A stretch of DNA of 6,921 nucleotides, taken from contig DFKO01000130.1 of assembly GCA_002373855.1 (NCBI GenBank), positions 1 to 6,921 on the forward strand. Reading direction: 5' to 3'. Under the pieces are notes generated by a model. That model was not told the DNA's origin and did no database searches. It worked only from the letters and a program-made list of their open reading frames with translations. This document shows positions 1-5,970 of this stretch, piece after piece. The DNA comes from Lachnospiraceae bacterium UBA3643 (lineage in GTDB: Bacteria; Bacillota; Clostridia; Lachnospirales; Lachnospiraceae). The stretch's first letter is position 1, and each line of letters opens with the position of its first letter. Position numbers and translations under genes: made by a program.

Positions 1-30
1 CATTTCTTTTATCTCCTCTTTTTTGCTCAT
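1..30 (-). CDS. Start of an unidentified protein, cut by the window edge
   Basis: Only the first codons lie in the window. Two in-frame ATGs are possible. The one at 30..28 gives MSKKEEIKEM and has GGAG about four bases upstream. The one at 3..1 has a much better Shine-Dalgarno, AGAGGAG at 13-19 read on the minus strand, nine bases upstream. The Lys/Glu-rich beginning is typical of a small soluble or helical protein, but no family can be named. The frame stays open upstream as far as a TAA at 196-198, so the open frame from 195 to the edge is 65 codons; that upstream part crosses a terminator hairpin and has no well-placed start. The gene lies just after that hairpin, so its expression may depend on read-through or on a start site inside the short leader. 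Confidence 0.4.
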   Translation of the reverse strand, partial: MSKKEEIKEM

Positions 31-53
31 GATACTCCATGAATACAGAATAC

Positions 54-79
54 AAAAGGAGCCAGATTTCTCTGACTCC
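54..79 (-). terminator. Intrinsic (rho-independent) terminator, minus strand
   Basis: Read on the minus strand, the arms GGAGTCAGA and TCTGGCTCC form a nine-base-pair stem with one G-U wobble, closed by a GAAA tetraloop and followed at once by TTTTGTATTC. On the plus strand the wobble becomes a C-A mismatch and no T tract follows, so the orientation is minus. It lies about 130 bases after the stop of the small membrane protein gene and 24 bases before the next possible start codon. It can end the upstream transcript or act as an attenuator in the leader of the next gene. Confidence 0.75.
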
Positions 80-175
80 CTCAAGTATGCATCCGCAAAC
101 ACATACCCCAATTCGTATGTATAGTGTACTACATAAGCATCCAAACCGCACCCCCAAACACCTATTGAATGAAAT

Positions 176-205
176 TTTATCCATAGGTTTTCATATTATA
201 TTCAA
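176..205 (-). promoter_or_regulatory. Possible sigma-A promoter for the gene at the left edge
   Basis: On the minus strand TTGAAT (200-205) and GATAAA (176-181) are 18 bases apart, each matching four of six consensus positions. It lies just after the stop of the small membrane protein gene and before the hairpin at 54-79. If real, it would make a leader of roughly 140 bases containing that hairpin. The AT-rich background makes chance matches likely. Confidence 0.25.
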
Positions 206-209
206 ATTA

Positions 210-638
210 TTATTCATATATCACTTCATCTATCTTTACATCAACCTTTACTTCTTTATCAATTTCAATTGTATTATTATTCTTATCCGTCATATATCCG
301 CTGTATTTTATATACATACCATCATATTTCTCCTCTACATTACAATTTACAATTCCGGGGAAATTATATTCCAGCTCTATTTCTGTTCTTATTGCACTGT
401 TTTCAAATGAAATTCCATTTATTTTGTCTTCAAATTGAATATTTTCTCCGAATATACTATTTTCATTGTACGCTATTGTTGCAAATTGTAATTGATTTGA
501 CCCTTTCTTTATTGAAGCTATATTTATGTATACTTCCGGATTATAATATTTTCTTATTTCTAATATTATATAAAGGGCTGAAACCAGGATTATAACTAAT
601 GTTATTATTATCAATGCTTTCTTTTCAATCTTTTTCAT
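210..638 (-). CDS. Unrecognised single-pass membrane-anchored protein, 142 aa
   Basis: I do not recognise this family. From the chosen start the protein begins MKKIEKK, followed by one strongly hydrophobic helix (about residues 7-27, rich in Ile, Leu and Val), then about 115 residues of polar, beta-rich sequence with many Asn, Ile, Tyr and Glu. No lipobox cysteine or signal peptidase site is obvious, so it is probably an N-terminally anchored protein with its main domain outside the membrane. The frame is open 13 codons further, to an ATG at 677, but the ATG at 638 is preferred: GGTGA lies five bases upstream and the basic-then-hydrophobic N-terminus begins there, whereas the upstream ATGs have no visible Shine-Dalgarno. 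It has its own promoter-like sequence at 725-753 and a terminator downstream at 54-79, so it is probably monocistronic. It is far more AT-rich than the pth side, suggesting foreign origin. That it is a real gene is likely; its function is unknown. Confidence 0.6.
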   Translation of the reverse strand: MKKIEKKALIIITLVIILVSALYIILEIRKYYNPEVYINIASIKKGSNQLQFATIAYNENSIFGENIQFEDKINGISFENSAIRTEIELEYNFPGIVNCNVEEKYDGMYIKYSGYMTDKNNNTIEIDKEVKVDVKIDEVIYE

Positions 639-724
639 ATTAATCACCATATTCATCATGATGCAGGAGATGTCCATATTGAAATTGTTGCAGTTTTCAA
701 ATGCGATGATGTAAATGTGAATTT

Positions 725-753
725 ACCATATGCTATCCTTATCACTATGTCAA
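725..753 (-). promoter_or_regulatory. Sigma-A-type promoter for the small membrane protein gene
   Basis: On the minus strand there is a perfect TTGACA (748-753), a 17-base spacer and TATGGT (725-730, four of six consensus positions). The predicted start of transcription near 718 leaves a leader of about 80 bases before the ATG at 638. The perfect -35 box, ideal spacing and correct position in front of the gene support it. Confidence 0.55.
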
Positions 754-820
754 TTTTTTATTTATTATTCAACATTCATAGCAGAAAATGACCTTAAATT
801 GCAGAAAAATCCCTTCGTCA

Positions 821-841
821 CCGGCTTTCCATAGAAGCCGG
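821..841. repeat. GC-rich inverted repeat, 7-bp perfect stem
   Basis: CCGGCTT (821-827) and AAGCCGG (835-841) are perfect complements around a seven-base loop. It stands out because the surroundings are AT-rich. Read on the minus strand, a TTTTT run follows about 11 bases later, so it could be a weak terminator for transcripts coming from pth. It lies beside the recombinase remnant, so it could instead be left over from a mobile element. Neither role is established. Confidence 0.4.
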
Positions 842-987
842 GGCAAGAGCTTTTGCAACAGTTTACCGTCAAAATACCATCAACAAAACCGGAAAATATT
901 ACTCATGAAATATTAGAAAAATATATAAGAAATCTTCATCTGAAATACAAGCCACGAACAGTAAAGCGAAAGAAAGATTGTGTTATT
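835..987 (+). pseudogene. Tyrosine recombinase (phage-type integrase) N-terminal remnant
   Basis: The frame after the TAG at 832-834 encodes a stretch that looks like the SAM-like, core-DNA-binding N-terminal domain of tyrosine recombinases: ITHEILEKYIRNLHLKYK at about 898-951, followed directly by PRTVKRK. The pattern 'T-x-E-x-L-x-x-YI-x-x-L ... YKP-x-T-V-x-RK' is characteristic of that helix pair. After KRK the expected 'IASLKSFF'-like continuation is lost: the frame runs into a hairpin sequence and then antisense to the end of pth, stopping at 1065. No catalytic domain with its Arg/His/Arg/Tyr residues is present. The only start is a TTG at 853 with no Shine-Dalgarno. This is therefore a fragment truncated at both ends, and it points toward pth. 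The family call rests on pattern recognition of about 35 residues and needs a search. Confidence 0.45.
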
Positions 988-1005
988 CCGGGAAGCTTCT
1001 TCCGG
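988..1005 (-). terminator. Hairpin just after pth, possible terminator
   Basis: On the minus strand, CCGGAAG and CTTCCCGG pair over seven base pairs with one bulged C and an AAG loop. It begins 17 bases after the pth stop, the usual place for the end of an operon. The following bases (AATAACACAATCTTTCTTTC) are only moderately T-rich and the T runs come late, so it would be a weak or non-canonical terminator. Confidence 0.35.
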
Positions 1006-1021
1006 CACCGTAATAGAATTA

Positions 1022-1582
1022 TCAGTTATATTTATTCATCGCCTTGTCCACGCCTTCATTCATGACAAAGACTGCTGCCTCTGCGGCTGTTAAAAATGAT
1101 CTGTCCATTACAGGTTTTTCCTCATCTGAGTAATGACCAAGTACATAATCTGCAAGATCATAACCCTTTGGTTTCTCTCCAACACCTACCCGGACACGCA
1201 TAAAATCCTGATGTCCCAGATGCTGGATAATGCTCTTTATTCCGTTGTGACCGCCGGCACTGCCCTTTGGACGTACCCTGAGCTTACCGGGCTCAAGGCT
1301 GATGTCATCATAAATAACGATCAGTTCTGACTCGGTATCCACTTTGTAATAATCAGCCACGGCCCGTAATGCCTGGCCGCTGTTATTCATATATGTCAGT
1401 GGTTTTACGAGTATTACTTTCTGACCATCTATGACGCCTCTTCCAAGGAGCGCCTCAAACTTTTCCTCACTTATATCTATACCGTATTTATCTGCAAGCT
1501 TGTCTACTGTATCAAACCCTGCATTGTGTCTTGTATGTGCATATTTTTCCCCGGGATTGCCGAGGCCTGCTATTATAAACAT
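1022..1582 (-). CDS. pth: Peptidyl-tRNA hydrolase
   Basis: Pth frees tRNA from peptidyl-tRNA that has dropped off the ribosome, by cleaving the ester bond; it is a cytoplasmic housekeeping enzyme essential in most bacteria. The 186-residue length is normal. The family signatures are intact: GLGNPGEKYAHTRHNAGF near the N-terminus, KPLTYMNNSG, YDD, GSAGGHNGIKS and GVGEKP. By alignment from memory to the E. coli enzyme, the key residues are Asn9, His19 (catalytic), Asn66, Asp92 and Asn113, all present. The start is fixed by AAGGAG (1588-1593 on the minus strand) five bases upstream. The C-terminus ending in MNKYN looks complete. It lies 33 bases after the RND transporter gene on the same strand, with its own strong Shine-Dalgarno and no visible terminator between them, so co-transcription is likely. 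In many Clostridia pth is followed by mfd; here it is followed by AT-rich DNA with a recombinase remnant. Confidence 0.97.
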   Translation of the reverse strand: MFIIAGLGNPGEKYAHTRHNAGFDTVDKLADKYGIDISEEKFEALLGRGVIDGQKVILVKPLTYMNNSGQALRAVADYYKVDTESELIVIYDDISLEPGKLRVRPKGSAGGHNGIKSIIQHLGHQDFMRVRVGVGEKPKGYDLADYVLGHYSDEEKPVMDRSFLTAAEAAVFVMNEGVDKAMNKYN

Positions 1583-1615
1583 ATCTGCTCCTTAAATTAT
1601 TTTTATCTGATATTT

Positions 1616-4600
1616 TTATCCGTTATTGTTTTCCAGCTTCATCTTTTCAAGGAATTCTGCCGCATCATCAATCGCTTCATCCATATCGCTTCCGACATCT
1701 ACGTTTACAGGCTGTTTCTTAAAGAGGATGTCATACATGACCGGTACGATATAAAGTGTCATAAATGTTGCATATAGCAGTCCGCCTGCGATTACGATGG
1801 ACATACCCCGGCCCAGCTGGGATGACATACCCGATCCGAATATCATCATGGACATGGCGAGGATGGTTGTAAGGGCTGTCATGAGGATAGGTCTCATTCG
1901 CGTCATACCTGTAGCCACCAGGGCATCATGTCTCTCAAGACCGCCGATCCTGAGCTGGTTTGTATAGTCGACAAATACGATACCGTTATTAACAACTGTA
2001 CCCATCAGGATGACGAATCCCAGCATCGACAGCATGGACAGCTGCTCTCCCGCTATGATGAGTCCTATCATACCTCCGGTAAAGGCAAGAGGTATGGTAA
2101 AGAGGATGATAAACGGCGACAGGAGGCTCTGGAACTGGGCCACCATGACAAGGTATATAAATAGTAGTGCCAGTGCAGCCATCTCGAGCATCTGTGTAAC
2201 CAGTTCGCTTACCTGCTCTGACTCACCGGAGAGTTCCACCGTGTATCCGTCAGGCATAGTCTTTTTATACTCTTCTATCCTGGGCTCAAGCTGTCTCGCT
2301 ATGAGTGCCGCATTGTATCCTTCTGCCACTGTGGATGATACAGTGACATATCTTACGAGGTTTTCTCTTGTGATTGATGTGGATGATACAGTCTCAACTA
2401 TCGTCGCAAATTCCGAGAGCGTATGGATATTTGACTGCTCCTCATCCTCTTCGGCCGTTTCCTCTTCTGTGCTTTCCGAATCTTCTGAAACCTCTTCCTC
2501 ATCACCCATGAATGATGAGAATGCATCCGACATCTGATCGAATGAACCCGAACCGGTGCTCTGGGCTCCTCCCGTCATATCGACTGCCTCAAACTCTATA
2601 CTCATGAGGTTCTCTCTTGTGAGCTGGTCTGTATTGTCCACGATGCTGACCATCATATCAGTACCGTCGACTGTTATCGTCACGGCATCTACAGTCGTGG
2701 ATGTATGGCTGGCTATACCTGCATATATCTGGGCAACAGTGAGTCCGTATTCCATAGCCTTATCACGGTCGATGACTACCTGGAGTGTAGGCTCACCCTC
2801 GGCAAATCCGTCCGTCACTTCGATGAGGCCTTCCTGGGAAGCAACTATTGCATGTATATCATCACTTATCTTATGAAGCTCATTATAATCATTACCTGCG
2901 ATAATGACGCTGATACCCGAGCTGCCGGAAAGAGCTGATGCATCTCCCATGGCACTTCCTACCGATACCTCGATCGTACACGGGGAAGCAGCCGTCACAG
3001 TCTCTATGTCAGAAACTATTTTGTCCATCTCCTTTGCCGACGTACCCTCAGGAGCCAGCGCATTACAAGTATATGTACCGTACTCACCTGATGATGTACC
3101 CATACCCATAAAGCTGTTTGAGCTGCCGGAGTCCATGATACCGAGGTCCTCTATTCCCTCTACGGTGAGGATCTGGTTCATGACCTCATCTACTGCGGCA
3201 TATGACTCATCTCTGGTCAAACCCTCAGGAGTGGTGATCGTTATCGATATCTCATTTGTGGTGATGGGCGGGATGTAAATGATACCCGTCGTCAGCACCA
3301 GATATACGGAAAAGACAAGCAGGGAGATAGCCACAGCGAGGGGTACTATCTTGCGCTTTAAACACCATCTGAGTGACTTGCCGTATAAATCAAGGACTTT
3401 ATCAAAGAATTTATGCTCTTTGGATTTTGATTTTCCAAGTAGAGTACTGCAGGATGCGGGCACTACAGTGAGGGCCATCACAAGTGACGCCACCAGACAG
3501 TATCCGATGGAGAGAGCCAGGGGATAAAGGAGTGTACGCACCATACTGGTCGCAAATACCGCAGGGAAAAATACGCATATGGTTGTCAGTGTCGATGCTA
3601 TGATAGAGCCCCTTACCTGCTTGGCACCCTGTACGGCAGCCCTTGGCGCAGGGAGTCCCCTGCTGATCAGTCTGAATATGTTTTCCATAACCACGACTGA
3701 GTTGTCTACCAGCATACCTATACCGAGGGACAGTCCGGACAGAGTCATCATGTTAAGCTCCAGTCCCGTAAAGTACATGAGCACTATGGCAAAGAGTACC
3801 GACAGGGGGATACTGATAGCTACGACTATCGTAGGCTTTATATCCTTTAAAAACAGGGCCAGGATGATGATCGCAAGGATCGCACCAAGGAGCATACTCT
3901 GAAATACGCTCTGGACGATCATGTCGATATATACGCCCTGATCCACGAGGTTGATCGAGTGAAATCCGGGATAATATTCCGCAAGCTCCTTCAAGGCCTG
4001 ATTGCAGGCATCCGATACTTCATTGGTACCTGAGCTTGAGGACTTAAATATGCTGAGTATGATACCATCAGAGCCGTTCAGCTTTGTATAGCTCTCCCCC
4101 GCTGTATCTATGACATAAATATCCGCGATATCTTCGAGTCTGACAGAGCCTATCGTCTCATTATCAATAAGGAGTGATGTGGAGATATCCTCGACATTTG
4201 TGAATTCCTCACCTACACGGAGGAGCCACGACTCATCATTCTCATCATCAATATAGCCTACAGGCATGGAGAAGTTCTGGGCATAGATGAGCTGGGACAG
4301 GGTGGACGGATCTATTAATGCATTTGCGTTTGCATTTTCAAGGGCCGTCTGTTTTGCCGCATCGTACTGGGCCTGAGCCTGGTCGAGAGCCGTCTGGGCA
4401 TCTGAGAGTGTAATGGTAGCTGTCGAGAACTGGACTGCTGCGTCGAGCTGACCCTGGGTCAGTCCTGCCGTCGCTGTCTCGAGACCTGAGATCAGATCAG
4501 GGATGGAATCAACCAGGGCCGTGATACTGTCAAGTTCACTCTCAAGAAATTCCACTCTGTCATTCAGACTTCCTACCGGATCTGATGTCTTCACTCTCGT

Positions 4601-5938
4601 TATTATGGATGAGAGCTGACTCATCAATGAAGACATGCTCTTTGTGGATTCTATCAGGTCGTTTATGCTGTTTCCGTTCACATTCTTGCCGGAGCTGTCT
4701 ACATTTGAATTAAGCGTCTTTATATCATTTCGAAGAGTATCTATTTCCGACTGGGTGATGCCTGCCTCTTTAAGAGACGCTTTATACAGGGTGGCCACCG
4801 CCGCGTTTAAAGCTGCCTGGGCTGCCACTACCTGGGCTGAGCCCTCATCGTACATGGTCTGGGCAGCGATCAGGTTCATCAGCGCTGTTTCCGCACTGGC
4901 TACCAGCGCATTGTATTCATCCGACGGATAGTTAGGATTTTTCTGGGCCTCCTGAACTGCCGCATCTGCTTTATCGTAAATATCCTGGGCATCCTTGACT
5001 GCCTTGGCAAGCTGCATCTGATATATTACAGCGGCATCGAGACTTTTTTTCGTATCATCCACACTCTTTTTTGCTTCATCGAGCGTCTTGTCCTGGGACT
5101 TCTCCATTTCATCGAGAATGTCAGAGAGCTGGTTCAGGCTGACACTTAAAGTATTTATACCTGATTTCAGATTCTCCGCCACCACGGCAGACTGATCATC
5201 TATCTGGGAGAAAATGGCTGATGAAAACATGGAGCCGAAATTACTCTGGGCATCCTCAAGATCACTCTGGGCCTTATCAAGGGCTTCCGCCGCCTCATCT
5301 ATTGTCTCCTGGGCTTCGGAGAGCGATGCATCTATCTCTTTTAATATCCTGTCATTAAGCTCGTCTATCTTTTCCTGATTGAGCTCTACCTGGATACTCT
5401 TTTCAACCAGACCTATTGTGGAGATACTTGCCACGCCTTCCTGTCTTGAGAGGTAAGGAACTACATCATTGTTTACGAAATCAGTGAGCTCATATATGTC
5501 ATATCCCTCACGTTCAACGGCCACATACATGGTCGGCAGCATATCAAGGCTTATCTCCATGATATTCGGCTTCATTACGCCGGTGGGCAGGGAGCTCTCC
5601 AGCTCATTGATCGCACTGGATATTCGGACCATGGCCACATTCATGTCGGTACCGTCTGCAAACTCAAGCTGCACAATCGAATAGTTTTCAGAGCTTGTTG
5701 ATGATACATTCTCTACACCGCTGACCGTACCGAGAGCATTCTCTATAGGCTTGCTGACCTGCTCCTCGATCTTTTCCGGGCTGGCGCCGGGATATGCAGT
5801 GACCACAATGAGATACGGCAGACTAAACTCCGGGAGAAGGTCTACTGACAAATGGGTTAATGACACTCCTCCGAGAGCTATGACGATTATCACAGCCACA
5901 AGTATTGTATATGGTTTCTTTACACTTAATTTTTCCAT
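1616..5938 (-). CDS. RND-family transporter (AcrB/HAE1-like) with a large helical insertion
   Basis: This is a proton-driven RND membrane transporter, probably exporting drugs, lipids or other amphiphiles; the substrate cannot be read. The 1440 residues exceed the usual ~1050 of bacterial HAE1 pumps. Order: TM1 (about 9-28), a first external domain (29-670) with typical PEFSLP and ADGTDMN motifs, TM2-TM6 (about 675-835) including TM4 with GIGMLVDNSVVVMENI (Asp745), TM7 (862-883), a second external domain (884-1245), and TM8-TM12 (1246-1402) with TM10 LMGTVVNNGIVFVDY, then an acidic tail of about 35 residues. About residues 190-540 are an inserted, Ala/Gln/Asp/Glu-rich helical segment with hairpin-like patterns such as AQSDLEDAQ and LDQAQAQYDAAK; the RND fold resumes at LSQLIYAQNFSMP. 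A second insert around 1125-1170 is highly acidic. The start has AGGAG eight bases upstream and the normal RND opening (MEKLSVKKPY). It lies 32 bases after the spermidine-synthase-like gene and 33 before pth. No adaptor (MFP), TolC or regulator gene is in view. The family is certain; cargo and the role of the inserts are not. Confidence 0.95.
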   Translation of the reverse strand: MEKLSVKKPYTILVAVIIVIALGGVSLTHLSVDLLPEFSLPYLIVVTAYPGASPEKIEEQVSKPIENALGTVSGVENVSSTSSENYSIVQLEFADGTDMNVAMVRISSAINELESSLPTGVMKPNIMEISLDMLPTMYVAVEREGYDIYELTDFVNNDVVPYLSRQEGVASISTIGLVEKSIQVELNQEKIDELNDRILKEIDASLSEAQETIDEAAEALDKAQSDLEDAQSNFGSMFSSAIFSQIDDQSAVVAENLKSGINTLSVSLNQLSDILDEMEKSQDKTLDEAKKSVDDTKKSLDAAVIYQMQLAKAVKDAQDIYDKADAAVQEAQKNPNYPSDEYNALVASAETALMNLIAAQTMYDEGSAQVVAAQAALNAAVATLYKASLKEAGITQSEIDTLRNDIKTLNSNVDSSGKNVNGNSINDLIESTKSMSSLMSQLSSIITRVKTSDPVGSLNDRVEFLESELDSITALVDSIPDLISGLETATAGLTQGQLDAAVQFSTATITLSDAQTALDQAQAQYDAAKQTALENANANALIDPSTLSQLIYAQNFSMPVGYIDDENDESWLLRVGEEFTNVEDISTSLLIDNETIGSVRLEDIADIYVIDTAGESYTKLNGSDGIILSIFKSSSSGTNEVSDACNQALKELAEYYPGFHSINLVDQGVYIDMIVQSVFQSMLLGAILAIIILALFLKDIKPTIVVAISIPLSVLFAIVLMYFTGLELNMMTLSGLSLGIGMLVDNSVVVMENIFRLISRGLPAPRAAVQGAKQVRGSIIASTLTTICVFFPAVFATSMVRTLLYPLALSIGYCLVASLVMALTVVPASCSTLLGKSKSKEHKFFDKVLDLYGKSLRWCLKRKIVPLAVAISLLVFSVYLVLTTGIIYIPPITTNEISITITTPEGLTRDESYAAVDEVMNQILTVEGIEDLGIMDSGSSNSFMGMGTSSGEYGTYTCNALAPEGTSAKEMDKIVSDIETVTAASPCTIEVSVGSAMGDASALSGSSGISVIIAGNDYNELHKISDDIHAIVASQEGLIEVTDGFAEGEPTLQVVIDRDKAMEYGLTVAQIYAGIASHTSTTVDAVTITVDGTDMMVSIVDNTDQLTRENLMSIEFEAVDMTGGAQSTGSGSFDQMSDAFSSFMGDEEEVSEDSESTEEETAEEDEEQSNIHTLSEFATIVETVSSTSITRENLVRYVTVSSTVAEGYNAALIARQLEPRIEEYKKTMPDGYTVELSGESEQVSELVTQMLEMAALALLFIYLVMVAQFQSLLSPFIILFTIPLAFTGGMIGLIIAGEQLSMLSMLGFVILMGTVVNNGIVFVDYTNQLRIGGLERHDALVATGMTRMRPILMTALTTILAMSMMIFGSGMSSQLGRGMSIVIAGGLLYATFMTLYIVPVMYDILFKKQPVNVDVGSDMDEAIDDAAEFLEKMKLENNNG

Positions 5939-5970
5939 CCGGTTAACTCCTGACAGTTTTATCCTTTATA

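Larger units (their letters stand above)
639..1021. other. Gene-poor AT-rich stretch between pth and the small membrane protein gene
   Basis: No intact gene is visible here. It contains, from left to right, the 5' leader and promoter-like sequence of the minus-strand membrane protein gene, a perfect seven-base-pair GC-rich inverted repeat at 821-841, a plus-strand recombinase remnant, and a hairpin just after the pth stop. I see no tRNA, rRNA or CRISPR repeat. The base composition changes near its right end, so it probably holds the junction between the conserved pth operon and inserted or rearranged DNA. Confidence 0.5.

Noticed and set aside
101..120. Inverted repeat ACATAC ... GTATGT
   Set aside because: It is a six-base-pair AT-rich stem with an eight-base loop and no T tract or operator context. 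It is weak and expected by chance in such sequence.
39..410. Plus-strand open frame of 123 codons
   Set aside because: It is antisense to the membrane protein gene and crosses the terminator. Its composition is dominated by Ile, Phe, His and Tyr, as expected from AT-rich antisense sequence, and no Shine-Dalgarno is visible.
625..677. Upstream ATGs (677, 659, 656, 650) as starts for the small membrane protein
   Set aside because: None has a visible Shine-Dalgarno; the ATG at 638 has GGTGA at proper spacing and gives the natural basic-hydrophobic N-terminus.
600..791. Plus-strand open frame of 63 codons containing a fairly protein-like stretch (about 652-788)
   Set aside because: It has no start codon with a Shine-Dalgarno, partly overlaps the N-terminus and leader of the minus-strand gene, and crosses the good minus-strand promoter. 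A faint gene remnant cannot be excluded, but I recognise no family.
795..906. Second plus-strand frame ending GKYYS* that overlaps the recombinase fragment
   Set aside because: It is short (about 36 codons after a TAA), has no start, and competes with the better recombinase-like frame. It is most likely chance.
1928..4931. Plus-strand open frames antisense to the RND gene
   Set aside because: They mirror the codon structure of the minus-strand gene (Ser/Thr/Ile-rich shadow proteins). The minus-strand frame is continuous and clearly homologous to RND pumps.
4319..5371. Repeated CTGGGC words, considered as a DNA repeat array or CRISPR
   Set aside because: They are the reverse complement of GCC-CAG codons for Ala-Gln in the helical insertion. 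The spacing is irregular and there is no conserved repeat unit, so this is a protein-level pattern.
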